64,000 bases of DNA from Cristatella mucedo (GCA_009760855.2 WPIO01000147.1:545001-609000); one strand, 5' to 3'. Shown: positions 1 to 12,279, numbered from the stretch's first letter. The notes: generated by a model from the letters alone, not told the origin. A program made the numbers and translations.

Positions 1-375
1 TACACTAATTTAATGTAATAAGTATATCAGTATGTGACTCCACAAAGCCGCAAAAGACTAAGCAGGCATTAAATAGGAGAGTTTTCTAAAGTGCAGTCAC
101 AGTCTGAGCGGCTCTTGTTACGCAGGCGGTAGCCAAAAGACTTTGACCCAGGCAAAATAGATAAAGTGAGAAGCGCAGCTCGCTAAGAAGGGCAGCAGCT
201 GAGAAGTGAGAGTAGCATGGAGAAAGTACCAGGTCTCAGTTGCAAAAAAAGACGTGCGCAGTCGGTCGCTGCGGAGAATGCAGTTGCGTGCCGCGTAAAA
301 TTGCAGTTGCGTAAAAATTGTGGAAAGGAGCTCATCAGTTTCAGACCTGCAGAGCTTACACCGTGAGGTGGGTTC
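1..375 (-). mobile_element. LINE-A 3' fragment, degenerate
   Basis: The segment matches, with many changes, the reverse complement of the LINE-A 3' end seen at 11440-11935. It keeps the phrases for the gag-rich cDNA end (gagagttttc near 78), the block around tgagcggctc and the gcgtaaaaattgtgg block near 312. It is the C-terminal coding end plus 3' untranslated tail of a reverse-transcriptase element on the minus strand. It has no open frame of its own and may continue left of the window. Confidence 0.6.
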
Positions 376-1015
376 GTTCAGCCTTTAACTTTGTAAACTT
401 TAACATCTTTGTCTTACTGAGAAGTCAAAGCTATGTAGCCAACATTAGTATATCTCTAGTGACATTAAGATCTAGTGGCTGCTACAAGGTTATGATATGT
501 TTATCTTCTGCTATCGTGGCCATTGCTTTCAAAGTTCTAATGATTCCTTGGTGCAACTAGGGCCTTCTTCGCTGTCTGGCAAGCCAACATTTGATTCACA
601 GGTTCTCTGCCAACGAAGTCAAGTGCTCATGTAAAGTCTGGGTGAGAGCGAGCCTATGGGATTGCGTTTCCTGGGCTAATTGAGAGAAAATTATTAATAT
701 ACGTGCCGAATAATAGGTGGCAATAGTGGTCTACTTGGACCATGTCTGCTGGCGTTCAAGTCTTCCAACGTCTATGCTCAGAAGTACCATAAGTTATAAC
801 TGAATATAATAGCTTCCAAGATCGGACATAAAATGCCCTCAATTACAGCACTCGTACTCGCGTTAGTATTTTTTAACAGGTGAAATATATTGGTGGTATG
901 CTCAGCCTTGCACCGCAGCTAGCAAATTATAGGCGCTGCGTCAACACGTGGCACTTTTCCGGCAGATTTACTGCTGCAATAAAGCACGAGCATTTCTTAA
1001 GATGCGCAATACTCC
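376..1015. other. AT-rich intergenic, nothing recognised
   Basis: I see no exon, RNA gene or repeat copy here. Short open frames are present but show no recognisable protein pattern. Confidence 0.5.
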
Positions 1016-1380
1016 AGCTTTAGTTGACCAATCCGGGCTTCAAGTTAAGCCATGAATTGACTTTCGATTTTTGCCGATGCGTTTTAGTACCATCTATTTG
1101 CTCACTGCAGCCGGATCTCCGAGCTACTTTCCTATTAGACTGGACATTGTATTACACGCTTTTTCTGACTCGTGTCATCGAGCTTTGTCTCCACCAACCT
1201 CAAGACCTACTTAGCCGGTCCCCTCCTTTCCTATGCAGGTATCAGGGCTGGAACCTACTACAGGCTGACCTGCCGATGACCTGAAGTTGGCGATATTTAA
1301 AAAGCAGCTAAAAGAACACCTGTTCTTTGTGGAATTTTCTAAATGTAAGAAAGTTGCTCAATGTATACTCGTGCTTGCTA
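1016..1380 (+). mobile_element. LINE-B-like reverse transcriptase C-terminal fragment
   Basis: Read on the plus strand across frameshifts, the end of the segment gives the pattern of a CR1/L2 ORF2 carboxy terminus: a tract like FKKQLKEHLFF near 1290-1325, equivalent to the family's FKxxLKxHLF. The 110 bases before it resemble the preceding low-complexity linker. It is a short 5'-truncated relic. Confidence 0.5.
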
Positions 1381-1384
1381 GCAG

Positions 1385-3320
1385 CGTGCACGAAATAACT
1401 AAATTTTCAAAATACTTCATGTACGGAATCTCTCAATTGTCTTGATATAGAAAAGGTCCACTCAGGATACTGTATAAATTGCATACTATTCTAAACATTA
1501 AATATAGTTGTTAAGTAACCATATTATTTTAGAGAGCAATTACGGAAATTTTTCGGCAATGTATGGCGGTGTGATCTTGAGTGCTGCTGGGCCTATCTTT
1601 GTGATAGGCCTGGTTGTGCAATCTGGGACGAGGACACCCTGCCACCTGTCCTGGCATGCATCGCTAGATGAACAGCTATTTAGCATGCACCCAGTAAGAC
1701 ACACAACGAACATCAGCTGTGGCCGCGCTTGCATTCATATCAAAACACATTCAACATTCGGACACTCCATAGCGCCCACTGAAAAATAGTGTGCCTCTGT
1801 GTCAAGTATACAAAGCCAGAGCACACGCAGCCGTAGACAACTCAGTAACCTTGAACTAGTTTCTGCATATTTGAGAGTACGTAATAAATAGGTGCTTCAC
1901 TTTACGGCATTATGATAGCGATCACTGAATAGGCAGAAGAACTCAACAGCACCTTCAAATTACAAATGTCTACCATTGTCGAAGGAGCTCGCAAATGTTC
2001 AGCCCATTAAACAGACTTTTGTATCTAGCAACATAAGAGCCTTTGAAGGAAGACTCGACCTTTGGACCTCATGGATAGAGAAGCGTCGGCATCTTATACT
2101 TATTCCTAGGCTAAAAACCGAGAGCAGAGATATTTGTATAGTTTGTATCCTGAGAAAACAAGTGCTTTCATAGGCACTCTCTACATGCTGGAAAGGCATC
2201 CCATTGTTTCACGAGCTCAATACAATAGGATTCAAGATGTTGCGCAACTGCAGGCCCCTTGCCAAAAGATCGAAGGCCGGGGACCTGGTGTCAGGCCGCG
2301 AAAGCTGCGAACCACAGATCCAGATGTGCGGCGCCCACTATATTGCCATTTTGAAAAATGTCGTCACAGTTATGTACTCAGTAGACAGGTCAAAATGTCT
2401 GAAGAAATGAATTGTTCATTCTGCTAGTGCCACTTAATTATCTAGCACTATAATCTAGCTGTATCGCACGGATTATCCTGCTGAAAGACAGCTAAAATAG
2501 GTTCCCGTAGCATAAGTGACGAAATCGATGCTGTAATATTAAAAGACCCAGGCCGACATTGATGGAGTCAATGCAGGAGATTTTAAAACCTCACACTTTG
2601 TGGTGGTCATTGTGAAAATTAAAGTTTAGATCCTGGTTTTCCGTAAAGGTGTCTACTGGATTCAGAGGATGCAATAGCTGTAATCACCAGTGATTACAAA
2701 GAAGCTAAGCAACCAGATGGCCAACTTAAAAATACTAATAATAAGTGGATTTGCAATTGTGTGGCGTCCGTTGCATGATTCCCAGATGTTCTGACCTATT
2801 CTTATGAAGTTCAGAAATTGAAAGATTTTAAGCTGCTTTGAACTTAAAATCCTCACTAGTTCCAAAATAATGATGAGCAAGATCTGGGCCTCACCAGGGC
2901 GCAAACGATATTGAATTTCATGGAACAGCACTCAGCCCTGGGTTGTTTCAGATGACAATGGATAGCTGTCTTTGCGAGCTTAGAAAGATTTTCACATCGG
3001 CCCATTGACAAATGTAAGGAATGCCGCATGCCCAATAAAGCGACACTAATCTTGCCGCAGCAAAATAAAATTAATGTTTTAAAATTCAAGTTAGTGAGAG
3101 ATTAATGCAAGCCTATTGTGTGGGTTGAACACAGCAGATGGCTTATACTTTTTATACGACTCAGAGAAAAACAATTTTAAGATCACTCATGATGGCTCAC
3201 TACGCCACCGACACTCTTGGGACTATAGGGTGCTTCCTGCAGAAACATTCGTATTGACATGAAAGCAATTATGCAAATGCTGTACGCCAAGAATAAGCAA
3301 ATACGCTGGTCTCCCCAACA
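1385..3320. other. Intergenic, no supported gene
   Basis: Only short open frames are present, up to 97 codons, including overlapping frames on both strands at 2134-2427. None has a recognisable motif or splice context. The sequence 2840-3090 has faint LINE-like reading on the minus strand but not enough to call. Confidence 0.4.
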
Positions 3321-3321
3321 C

Positions 3322-3640
3322 GGAAAGTCGTTGAGGTACTAAGCATGGTGAAATTAGTAGCTCAATACGGCTGGAAAGGATGGGACACTGACAGTAGCAG
3401 AAGAGTAGATGTCATTGCAAGGGAACTTGAGAAAAGTTCCACATTCAATGACCTGCAGAGCTACAGCTTGTGTCAGTAACAGAGTTTAGGCACATTTAGT
3501 GGCTAGTTCGTCGTCTAAAGAGGACACGAGAGCACGAGAAGGCTGAGACTGGTGCGGCAGTTCAGCTAGGTATGAATGAGCTAAACAGAGCTTGTGGGTC
3601 AGCCATAAGAACTTTACTCTGTATCCGTTCATCTACCACG
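3322..3640 (-). mobile_element. LINE-A 3' fragment
   Basis: This is the reverse complement of the LINE-A coding end. The ggctggaaaggatg block at 3370, the ctgagactggtgcggcagtt block at 3543 and the cttgtgggtcagc block at 3592 all match the copy at 11600-11940 in the same order. It is interrupted by small insertions near 3470-3510. Confidence 0.65.
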
Positions 3641-3644
3641 AGCC

Positions 3645-5590
3645 ATCAAAGCCCCTTTTTCCAAGGGCACACGTGGTCTATCCTCTGGAGTGTTTTTAAA
3701 GAGCCATTGAACCATATTCATTGCCAGCTGCAGAGGCCAAGTTGCTTTTTCGGTAGCCACAATTCAATTGCATTAATCTAGCGAAGACATAAGCAATGAG
3801 CTATTTAAATTGTTAAAGCCAACGTGTTAGATATTCCTTGATGATGATGGCTTATTTCAATCTATTGTAAGAGAGACGATTACAGTCACGATTCCTGTGA
3901 AGATTCTTATGCAATCGCAGTAATGCCAACTCTCGTTGTACAAAAAATCATAACTCTTAACTGACTGCAAAAGGTTGTATGCTTTGCCGAAAGGTTTGGC
4001 TGGTTAGCCGCTAGTCATTTTTGTGTATATTAAAAAGTGTAGCCGGTAAATTAACGACAGTTTTACTCGCTTTGTGCTTTTTGCGATCTAATTGACATAA
4101 GAAATGAAGGGCCACAATTTGTAGCTAAAAAGGAACATATTACGACAGAAGTTCTGGCGAGCAAGAGGTGCAGACATCTTAAAAGAGTTAAAATGTGGGT
4201 TTCAATCCCATGCCAACTGGGAGATGAAATTGAAGATGAAGTCCTCAAGAGCACGCTTAAAGGCTGGAGAGAAAGTAAAGCACGGAAAAGATCAACGATA
4301 GTCTTGTCATGATGCCAATCGAGATTGAATGCTCAGATAATAAATATCTTGTTGACTAAGAAGTGAAAAAAATCTGTCTCGTAGATTCCCTGCGAGGATT
4401 TAGTTTTAATTTGCAATTACCAATACAGTAGCATTCAGAAAGGTTTGACCTCGAGTGTGCCATAATTAATTCGCCATCCTCAGCAGAGCTCAACATCGCA
4501 GACACGGGTAAAACAAGCATTACGGATCCAGATTTTAGTTGTGTAGGTGCAGCTAAAGTTAGTCAGCCATGTTTCTTCGAATGGACAGACCTTGACGATC
4601 TCATCGGACTCAATTGTAGCATTGCCGACTTTATGATTTTTTAGCCGCTTTTATTTTGCTTACGTGTGGGGTGCAGTCGTGTGGCCTATTAAAGCACCTA
4701 GAACAAAATAATAACGTTCCGATTGTCCGCCGTAGTATCTTTATTAATTAAATGCCTAAATTAAAGAGCTCAAATGATGGAACCTTTCTAGAATGGAAAA
4801 CCGAAAGGAAATCCAAAATATTTAATACAATCAAGAAGGGTTAACTAAAAATCGAACTAATTGGTGCAGCTACTGGAAATTTGTTGCTGGGGACAATCAG
4901 TAGACATCATCCGATAGACTATATTGCAGAGACTGCATTTGAATTGTAATTAAACAAGGAGTGAGCAATATTTTTACAATCGTTTTCTAGCGATATTATA
5001 TATATGGCCATATACAAAATAAGAATTTTATTAAGAGGGTGGTGCCTTTTATTAGGATATTAAAGAGTCTTCTGGCAAATAAATTATTTCCCTTGATGAT
5101 TGCTGCCGTCTGCTTACCGGATTAATTTACAGATAATTTATGTGATATGTTAGTCAAACGTTGCTGGAGAACCTGCATACCTACATTTGAGACCAGGGGA
5201 TTTGACAGTTGATGCAGACTATTTGTGTTGATGCGCCAGACCTATTAAAAGCTGAATATAACTTGACATACAAATAAGTTTCATTGTATCGTTATTTCAT
5301 CGTCATGTCTACAATTCAAGTTTCTCACCCATCAAATCGCATTCACCAGCCAATATTTCCTACGAAGTTTGTATAAAGCAACTAGAAAAATGATACATTA
5401 ATAAAATACAAAACTTACTTATTAACTTAGTTGATACAAAAAAGGTCCAAGGTCTGGTTTTATAGAAATCCAATTCAATTGTTTACCTATTTTCCATATT
5501 TAGTCATAGTAATCGATCGTTGTCAATTAAACTATTTGATTACCCTAAATTCGTCAGTGTCTAATGTGCCTATATATGATTCATTCACAA
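3645..5590. other. AT-rich intergenic with one possible old coding remnant
   Basis: Most of this stretch is unremarkable AT-rich DNA. At 4752-4940 a plus-strand frame with a single stop reads like a diverged retroelement segment (MPKLKSSNDGTFLEW near its start), but I cannot assign it to a family. Confidence 0.3.
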
Positions 5591-5594
5591 ATAC

Positions 5595-5732
5595 AATTAA
5601 TTTGTATAGCGTCCCAAGAGAGCTTAATCTCTATTCAGGCGCTTCACAGATGCCTCCGGACTCGAGCCCACGACCTCAGCAAGACCTTGGTCGGGGGCGA
5701 GCACCTTAGCCGCTGGACCAAATCAGCTCGGC
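5595..5732 (-). mobile_element. SINE-A copy (tRNA-derived SINE)
   Basis: On the minus strand the element starts GCCGAGCTGATTTGGTCCAG, a Pol III A-box-like head. It then has a B-box-like GGGCTCGAGTCC near 5660 and ends with a hairpin tail, GCGCCTGAATAGAGATTAAG followed by the complementary arm and TATACAAATTAATT. Head and tail are complete, so this is a near full-length copy. It would be transcribed by RNA polymerase III and moved by a LINE enzyme supplied elsewhere. Confidence 0.85.
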
Positions 5733-5971
5733 ATCTCTCTCGCCTATCTTTATTGGGGGCCTTTGACAGCGATAAAAATAACCTGCTTATTATGATTCTC
5801 CTGAAATGGAAAATAATTCGAATCCAGGATCCTTCAGGATAACAAGTTTAGATAATAAGTTTAGAAAAACATTGCTGAGGTGATGTACGACAGTGTTTTT
5901 TTGAGAAGGCACAAAGAGGCTGATAATATCCTCGAGGCGATATAAACTAAAGCTGTGCCCAAACTATTTAG

Positions 5972-6214
5972 ACTCGAGCGGCCTGGATAACCAAGCCTGC
6001 GCTGTTCTCGCACCTGCTCCACCAGCTGCATTCGGTGGGCAGCGGCTGCACCGGGCGGCTACTCTACCTCAGTTTGCTCGTTAACTACGGAGCATACAGC
6101 CGCCATCCTGTATTGGACGACGCCTTCGAGCTGCTTTTGCTGCTTCGGCCACCGGCACCTGCAGCAGCCGACTACTTGCAGCCTTCGCCTTACACGAGGC
6201 TTTCTCGCGATTAG
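5972..6214 (+). CDS. Candidate terminal exon, unrecognised protein
   Basis: An 80-codon open frame runs from just after TTTAG (a possible splice acceptor, AG at 5970-5971) to a TAG at 6212-6214. The stretch is GC-rich in an AT-rich setting, with G or C in most third positions. The reading is leucine-rich, with phrases such as GRLLYLSLLVNYGAYS in the middle and RPPAPAAADYLQPSPY near the end. I do not recognise the family. A second frame shifted by two bases stays open from about 6084 to 6297 and could be the true frame instead, and a minus-strand frame is also open at 6059-6259. No ATG or upstream exon was found, so this could be an internal or last exon of a split gene or a chance GC-rich patch. 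Confidence 0.3.
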   Translation, partial: TRAAWITKPALFSHLLHQLHSVGSGCTGRLLYLSLLVNYGAYSRHPVLDDAFELLLLLRPPAPAAADYLQPSPYTRLSRD

Positions 6215-6297
6215 TTCTGCCAGTTGGGCCAAAAGTCTTGGAGGTAATTGTTCAACCACTAATTAAAAGGCGCGCATTGCATTCCGAGGACCGACCG

Positions 6298-7380
6298 AGC
6301 TAGTCTGCATTCTTCATTTTTGTCTAGCGACTTAAGGAAATCATTATTATAATCACTTTTCCGCGTAGCAAAGAGAATAATTCTTCGTAAATAATAACCC
6401 TGGAACTAGAGCTGCATCACTGTGCTGAGACATCCTATATAGCCCTAGAAATTCACAAAAAGTAACTGTAATGGTAACGTTAGTGTCCACGTCAAGCTCA
6501 ATCTAATCACTGCTTTCTATGCTATTTATAAACCTGTCACATACTCGTAAAAATTACGTAACATGTCAATGTTGCACAAAAATTTGGGCTTGAAAAGGTA
6601 TGCTGTGTTTCTAGTCTTCCGACAAATACCGCGGGCGAGCGCGTTATTATAAAATGCATGAAAATCAATTCGCAGCCTTTACCGGTCTTCACTACGCCAA
6701 TCACCACACCAGGCCGAGTAAGTGTAAGAGATTGCTTGGTTTAAGATCCATTATTACTGCTATATAGAAATGTGTTCACCAAATTATTAAAATAAGCTAA
6801 GATCATGCAAATTTACCATGAAGGCCGACTGCAATCCACCAATAGTCCGTCGCAATTCTCAAGATGTGAGGTGGTTAAGAATACGGAAGCCGGCAAGATC
6901 AGCCATATTACGACGAACGAAATATGTTCGCCATTCTTAAACAAATGTTTATTTGAACTTGTTTGTGCTATTCATACCGCTGTAGCCGTTGTCGTCTAGC
7001 TTGCACATGTACGCCCTTACAATTAAAGCAGTACTGCCTCAGTTTTCAATGCCACCTCTACCTTTGTATACATGTCATATCATCGATGTTAGTTGACGGA
7101 TCAACTTGAAATTTGGAGTGCGTAATTGCTTGTGCTTTCGCATCATTCCAGCCGGCTCTAGTGCATGTTGAACCCTAGGAAATAGGCGGATTTATCAAGG
7201 ACTGACTGTGTTTGTCATGCTAAGCCGCTGTCATCATTTCACTCACATGTCCTTAAAATGTCACATTTAGGCAATTTATAGCGATCCAAAAAACTTGGAA
7301 TTTGAAGTACATGCTCCTAGATATGCGCTGCAAAGTTGTATGACGGTCAACCAAGTAACGTGGACGTTTTCATCACTTCC
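6298..7380. other. AT-rich intergenic, nothing recognised
   Basis: No convincing exon or repeat copy is visible. Open frames are short (64 and 77 codons) and without motifs. Confidence 0.5.
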
Positions 7381-7386
7381 ATGCAT

Positions 7387-7406
7387 GCATTCCATGCATG
7401 GAATGC
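7387..7406. repeat. Perfect 20-bp palindrome
   Basis: GCATTCCATGCATGGAATGC equals its own reverse complement. It sits inside a cluster of ATGCAT motifs (7381-7418). Function unknown; it could form a cruciform or be a dimeric factor site. Confidence 0.8.
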
Positions 7407-7530
7407 CTTCCATGCATAGATTCAGTTGTCTTCTCAGTGTTTTTTCAGCAGTGGTATTGTGTATCTCAGTACTTCTATTGCTTGGCCAAACCCTCACCGA
7501 TTCACGCAAAATTCGTAATATAAGTTAGCC

Positions 7531-9205
7531 CCCTCCGACTAAAGCAATTTCGGAATCACAACCTGTGACCTTCCTTAAAAGGTTTTCCGAGGTTTCTGCA
7601 TGCGATGCGGCTATCTTAATAAGGTCTAGCAAAAAGAGCTCGTCTCCTGAAAACCCTATTCCATCCTCTCTGTGGTCTTCACTCGCAGACCAATTTAGCC
7701 CTGCCATAACCGAGATTTGTAATGCTTCTTTAGGAAAGGGGTCGTCCCCAAGTCCTTCAAATCGGCAATCGTTAGACCTATACTTAAAAAGCCTGAATTA
7801 CGAACAGAGGTTCTTGCAAACTATCGCCAAGTTTTCTTTCTTCCTTTCTTGTCAAAGATTCTTGAAAAAGTTGTTACTAAGCAGCTGGTTGAACATATTG
7901 AAAAGAATCAAATCTCAGAAACATTTCAATTAGGGTTCAAAAGGCAGCACTCCACTTAATCTGCTTTCCTCCGTGTTAACAATGGCATTCTACATGGCAA
8001 CGCTGACGGGAATGTCACTGCCCTAGCTCTGCTAGATCTGTCAGCTGCCTTCTGCACCATTGATCGCGATGTTCTTCTTGAACGATTGAGAGCAACGATC
8101 GGTCTGGCAGACGAGGCACTGGCGTGGTTTAAATCGCACTTGTCTGATCGTGTTCAATCCGTGTCTTGTGGGGGTCAGGTCTCACACACGAGACAGTTCA
8201 CCTGTGGAATCCCTCAATGGTCCGTCCTTGGTCTCCTGCTGCTCTCCATTTATACTCAACCTCTGGGAAAGCTGATTAAGGCCCGTGGAATAGAACATCA
8301 TTTTTAATCTGACGATACTCAGCTGTGTCTTGTCATTCAAACCGTCGGAATCTGCTGCAGCTACTGATAAACTGAATGCTTGCCTTGCCGACATTAGATC
8401 CTGGATGCCGGAAAACTTCTTGAAAATAAATGACGATAAAACCGAACTGCTGCTCAAAGGATACCCTAAGCGTGTGGCTGAATTAAAAGGCTTCGCTCTT
8501 CTCATAGGTGATGCTGTAGTGCGACCATCACCATGTGCTCGAAATGTAGGTGTCGTTTTCGACAGCTGGCTCAATTTTAAAGGCTTCATTCAGAAGACTG
8601 CTTCTACAGCTAGCTATCACGTCCGATTCCTATGCAAGATTATGAGCTATCTTCCACAGTGGCTTGCAAAAAATTTAACTAGCTCCTTAGTTCTGTCTCG
8701 GCTTGATTATTGTAATTCCCTTTTGGCTGGGCTACCAAAGAAAGCAACTAGACCACTGCAGCTGGTTTTGAATATGGCTGCAAGGCTATTCTTCAAGTCC
8801 CACAGGTTTTAGCACGTGTCTCCTTTGCTAGAAGAGCTAGGATGACTGCCGCTTGAGCGACGGATAGAGAGCAAAGTTCTTACGCTGACTCACCAGGCCG
8901 CGACGGCTTGGCTCCTCCATACCTAGCTGAACTGCTGCACCAGTTTCAGCCTCTTCTCGCCCTCAGGTGCTGCATAGACAATAAACTAGGTTCTCAATTC
9001 TTCCGCTTAAAGACCGTTGGCGACAGAAGCTTTTGCTCCGTAGGCCTTAGACTGTGGAACTCGCTTCCACAATTCTTACGCAACGACAACTACTCTCCTA
9101 CTGCCGACTGTGGCTCATCCTTTTCAGCGGTCCATAGCTGCTACTTCCATGCTACTCTCTACCTCGACAGCTCTCCTGACTCTGCTATGCTTCCCGAAAC
9201 CGGAC
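7531..9205 (+). mobile_element. LINE-A, broken CR1/L2-type reverse transcriptase
   Basis: This is the longest LINE-A copy. Reading across frameshifts gives the reverse transcriptase blocks in order: a KSS..PIPSSLW-type block near 7640, FLSKILEKVVTKQ near 7850, LALLDLSAAF near 8025 (palm motif A region), a GIP-W-VLG block near 8205, the SDDTQLCL remnant of the YADD catalytic motif at 8307-8330, then FLKINDDKTELLLKG near 8420, SRLDYCNSLLAGLPKKATRP near 8697 and RLWNSLPQFLRNDN near 9050. The copy cannot make an active enzyme: the YADD tyrosine is a stop codon (TAA at 8305-8307), there are further stops near 7960 and 8811, and a frameshift near 7735. The endonuclease domain is missing (5' truncation), and the 3' tail stops at about 9204, before the usual terminus. 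Confidence 0.9.
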
Positions 9206-9249
9206 TTAAAAACTCGGTGCAAATGATCGTAAAAAAGTTTACTGTCCAC

Positions 9250-9665
9250 ATATAATGTAATTTAATGCATCTCCGTCTGGAAGTCCACAGAGACTATGTG
9301 GGTGCTACACAGGGGGGTTTTGTATAGCGCACTCACAGCCTAAGCAGCTTTCGGTACGCATTCGGTAGCCCACAGTCTCCATCTCACTCAAATAAGAGAA
9401 ATTGGGAAGCATAGCAGAGTCAGGAGAGCAGTTGAGGTAGTTAGTAACATGGAAGTATCAGCTCAGGACGGCTGGAAAGGATGAGCCATAGTCGGCAGCA
9501 GGAAAGTAGATTTCGTTGCGTAAGAACTGTGGAAGTGAGTTTCCACAGTCTAGACCTTCAGAGCAAAAGCTTTTGTTGCCAACAGTCTTAAAGCGGAGGA
9601 ATGGAAAAACTACTTTATTATCCATAGAGAACCTGAGTGTGCATGACGAGGCTAAAACTCATGGT
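9250..9665 (-). mobile_element. LINE-A 3' end, inverted next to the previous copy
   Basis: The segment is the reverse complement of the LINE-A carboxy-terminal coding end and 3' tail, including the tail phrase that reads ...GGAGATGCATTAAATTACAT on the minus strand. It lies about 45 bases from the truncated end of the plus-strand copy, so the two form a tail-to-tail inverted pair. Frames are broken. Confidence 0.85.
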
Positions 9666-9669
9666 ATCA

Positions 9670-11435
9670 AGCAAGCAAAGCAAAGCAAGAATTATGTACA
9701 GCCTAGGATGCTAATTCATGGATAGAGACCAGTTTATACAGACTTGTATTAGTAAGCTGCTTGTAATAATGCTCATGAAGGGGGATAACAAGCTTACGGG
9801 AGCAAGAAAGAGCCATTTGGATAGGACGAAAGGAAAGCTGATATTCACCTATGGGCATTAAGTAAATCCTTATCGCAGCTTCATTTAAGGGCGTGACCAA
9901 ACCGGAAGCGAGTTTTTAAATTTCCGCGCCCAAGAGTTCAAGTCTCAATCACCGAGAAAATTTTCATTTAGTTCAAGTAACGATGAGTTAACTTGACGCA
10001 AGAGAGCTCGTGCTGTGATGGCACGCGCTGGACGTGCATGGAGGCTGGATAGATATACTGCTGCTGCTATCGAGTGAAGTGACGTGTAAGCCTGGCGGAA
10101 CAGCTTGACATAGATTCAACATAGTACAGGGAGCTCGTCACAAGGCAAGTCACGAGCATTATATGAGCGTAGAAATGTGCTGGGAACCAGCGGACATTCT
10201 TTCATTTGTTTAATTGCTGAGCTGACGTCGGCAAGTACGACCGACCATCGCTTCCAAGTTTATTTCTATAGTTTTACGCATGCATACACGGTTCTATTAT
10301 AGTTCTGCTTGGTATTAAACCTTGAACACATAGGTAACAATGGTAATTAGCTTGAGTTGCAGACCACTGTCAATATGTCTCTTTATTTGAAGTGCGACAC
10401 GAGCTCTGTCAGTTCCTAGGAAGCAGGAAACGTAACCTTGCCCGTTATTAGAGCACCGAGGTTATATGTATATTTATTATATATATATTTATATTATATT
10501 TATATTTATGTTTATTTATATTTATATATAGAGCACAAAGGTGGTGTTTCTAGACCAGGTAAACGTTTCACATCATCAGTGACGCTAGAAACGCATTTTT
10601 GAATACACCCGAATTGAAGCGACTCTCCTAAGCATACTATCAAATAATCACTAATCAATATTTTAGTCTCAGAATTGAGATGGCTCAGCAGAAACCTGCT
10701 CATTTTTCATACAGACAGAGTCTGTCAGAGTTCACTCAATTGAATCAAATGAATGAGCCACTCGGAAGTTTATTTATTCAACACCTCGTGCTTGCAGAAA
10801 ACATTTGTAAATTGTTATTTGATTCTTCTTTGTTCTCTATGAAAACCTCTAGCCATCCTAATTTGATATTTTATTAAGCTACTTATATTTGCTCGACACG
10901 GGTGAAATTTCTTGCAAGCTTGAATAGTGTGCTGTTCATATGGACTCTCCTCACAATCTTTTGCCTTAGTGGAATGCTACAGACCAAACCTAGTCAACGT
11001 CAACGTCTTGGCTCAAATTATGCTTCTGAATGAAAGAAAAATCATTAACCGCTCAGACTAAATTTGGTATAAGTCACGCGTATAATAAGAATTTAGGATT
11101 ACACCCACTATAAAAAAGCACGCTAAGAGGTCTGGACTTTCGTCCTAACCACTCAAGATTTGGATGATTAATTTTGGCGGCCGCAATTTATTCCAGCCAT
11201 GCCAACTTGAAGTCTTGATAAAATAACGAACAAATCTCAAATAACTAGCCAAAGATATTTATAATATGCACTACTGACTACCTTCTGGACTTCTTATAAA
11301 TATCTGGATTGCTACCCAATAATCCTATTGGTGCAGTGCATTGTCAAAGCTTTTATTTCGCATTATCTGATATCTCCTTCATACTACTCGTCCGCACAAA
11401 ACAAATGGTTTTGCCGACCAAACTAAATTATCAGG
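9670..11435. other. Intergenic, with an AT-rich tract
   Basis: No supported gene. A low-complexity TATTTATAT-type tract lies at 10465-10530. A plus-strand frame at 10680-10877 (65 codons) has no recognisable motif. Confidence 0.45.
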
Positions 11436-11439
11436 AATG

Positions 11440-11935
11440 CTTAAGACCCCGACACTGTATCTCCGTCTGTAAGTCCACAAAGCCACAAGGACAATGTGTG
11501 TGCTACGCAGGGGAGTTTTGCATAGTGCACTCACAGCCTAAGCGGCTTTCGGTAGGCATTCGGTAGCCAACGGACTTCGTCTCACACAACAAAGAGAAAG
11601 TGGGAAGCATAGCAGAGTTGGGAGAGCAGTTGAGGTTGTGAGTGGCATGGAAGTAGCTGCTCAGGACCGCTGAAAAGGATGAGCCATAGTCGGCAGCAGG
11701 AGAGTAGTTGTCGTTGCGTAAGAATTGTGGAAGCGAGTTCCACAATCTAGGACCCACAGAGCTAAAGCTTCTGTCGCCAACGGTCTGTAAGCGGCGGAAG
11801 GCAACAGCTAATTTATTGTCCATTAAGGACCTGAGTTTTCGAAGAGGCTGAAACTGGTGCAGCAGTTCAGCTTGGTATTTAGGAGCCAAGCGTGGCGGGC
11901 TTGTGGGTCAGCGTGAGGACTTTGCTCTGTATCCG
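11440..11935 (-). mobile_element. LINE-A 3' fragment with a 128-codon open end
   Basis: The minus strand carries an uninterrupted frame at 11889-11503 that encodes the LINE carboxy terminus. It contains YQAELLHQFQPLRKLRS, then FRRLQTVGDRSFSSVGPRLW and NSLPQFLRNDNYS, the usual GDRSF...RLWNSLP signature after CR1/L2 reverse transcriptase. The 3' tail follows leftwards. The frame is better preserved than in the other copies, which suggests a younger insertion, but reverse transcriptase and endonuclease are absent. Confidence 0.9.
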
Positions 11936-11990
11936 TTAACCGACCGGCAACTATCTTCGAACAAAGGTATAATTAAAAGATAAATTAAAA

Positions 11991-12160
11991 ACTAGCTGAT
12001 TTAACAGCCTCCTTTGTACAGCGACCAAAGAGCCTTGCCGGCTATCACCCCCCCCCCGCTTGCAGTGGCAATAAAGAATTGCCCGCCACAGGATTTGAAC
12101 TAATGACCTCGAGACCAAAGTCGTGAAAAGCAACCGCCTTACCCAGTGTGCCATCACGGG
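11991..12160 (-). mobile_element. SINE-B copy (tRNA-derived SINE)
   Basis: On the minus strand the element has an A-box-like TGGCACACTGGGTAAGG, a B-box-like AGTTCAAATCC and a body ending in GGCTGTTAAATCAGCTAGT. A run of ten C residues on the plus strand (about 12048-12057) interrupts the body. Family membership rests on matches to seven other copies in the window. Confidence 0.85.
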
Positions 12161-12279
12161 TTTTTAGCCTATCTAAACTCGAAAACACGTAGGAAAATGT
12201 GGGCCTGCAAGAGTAGCACAGCCAAATGACCCTACTCACATCAAGGGTCGCCCAATCGACCAAACGTTATCCTGAAACT

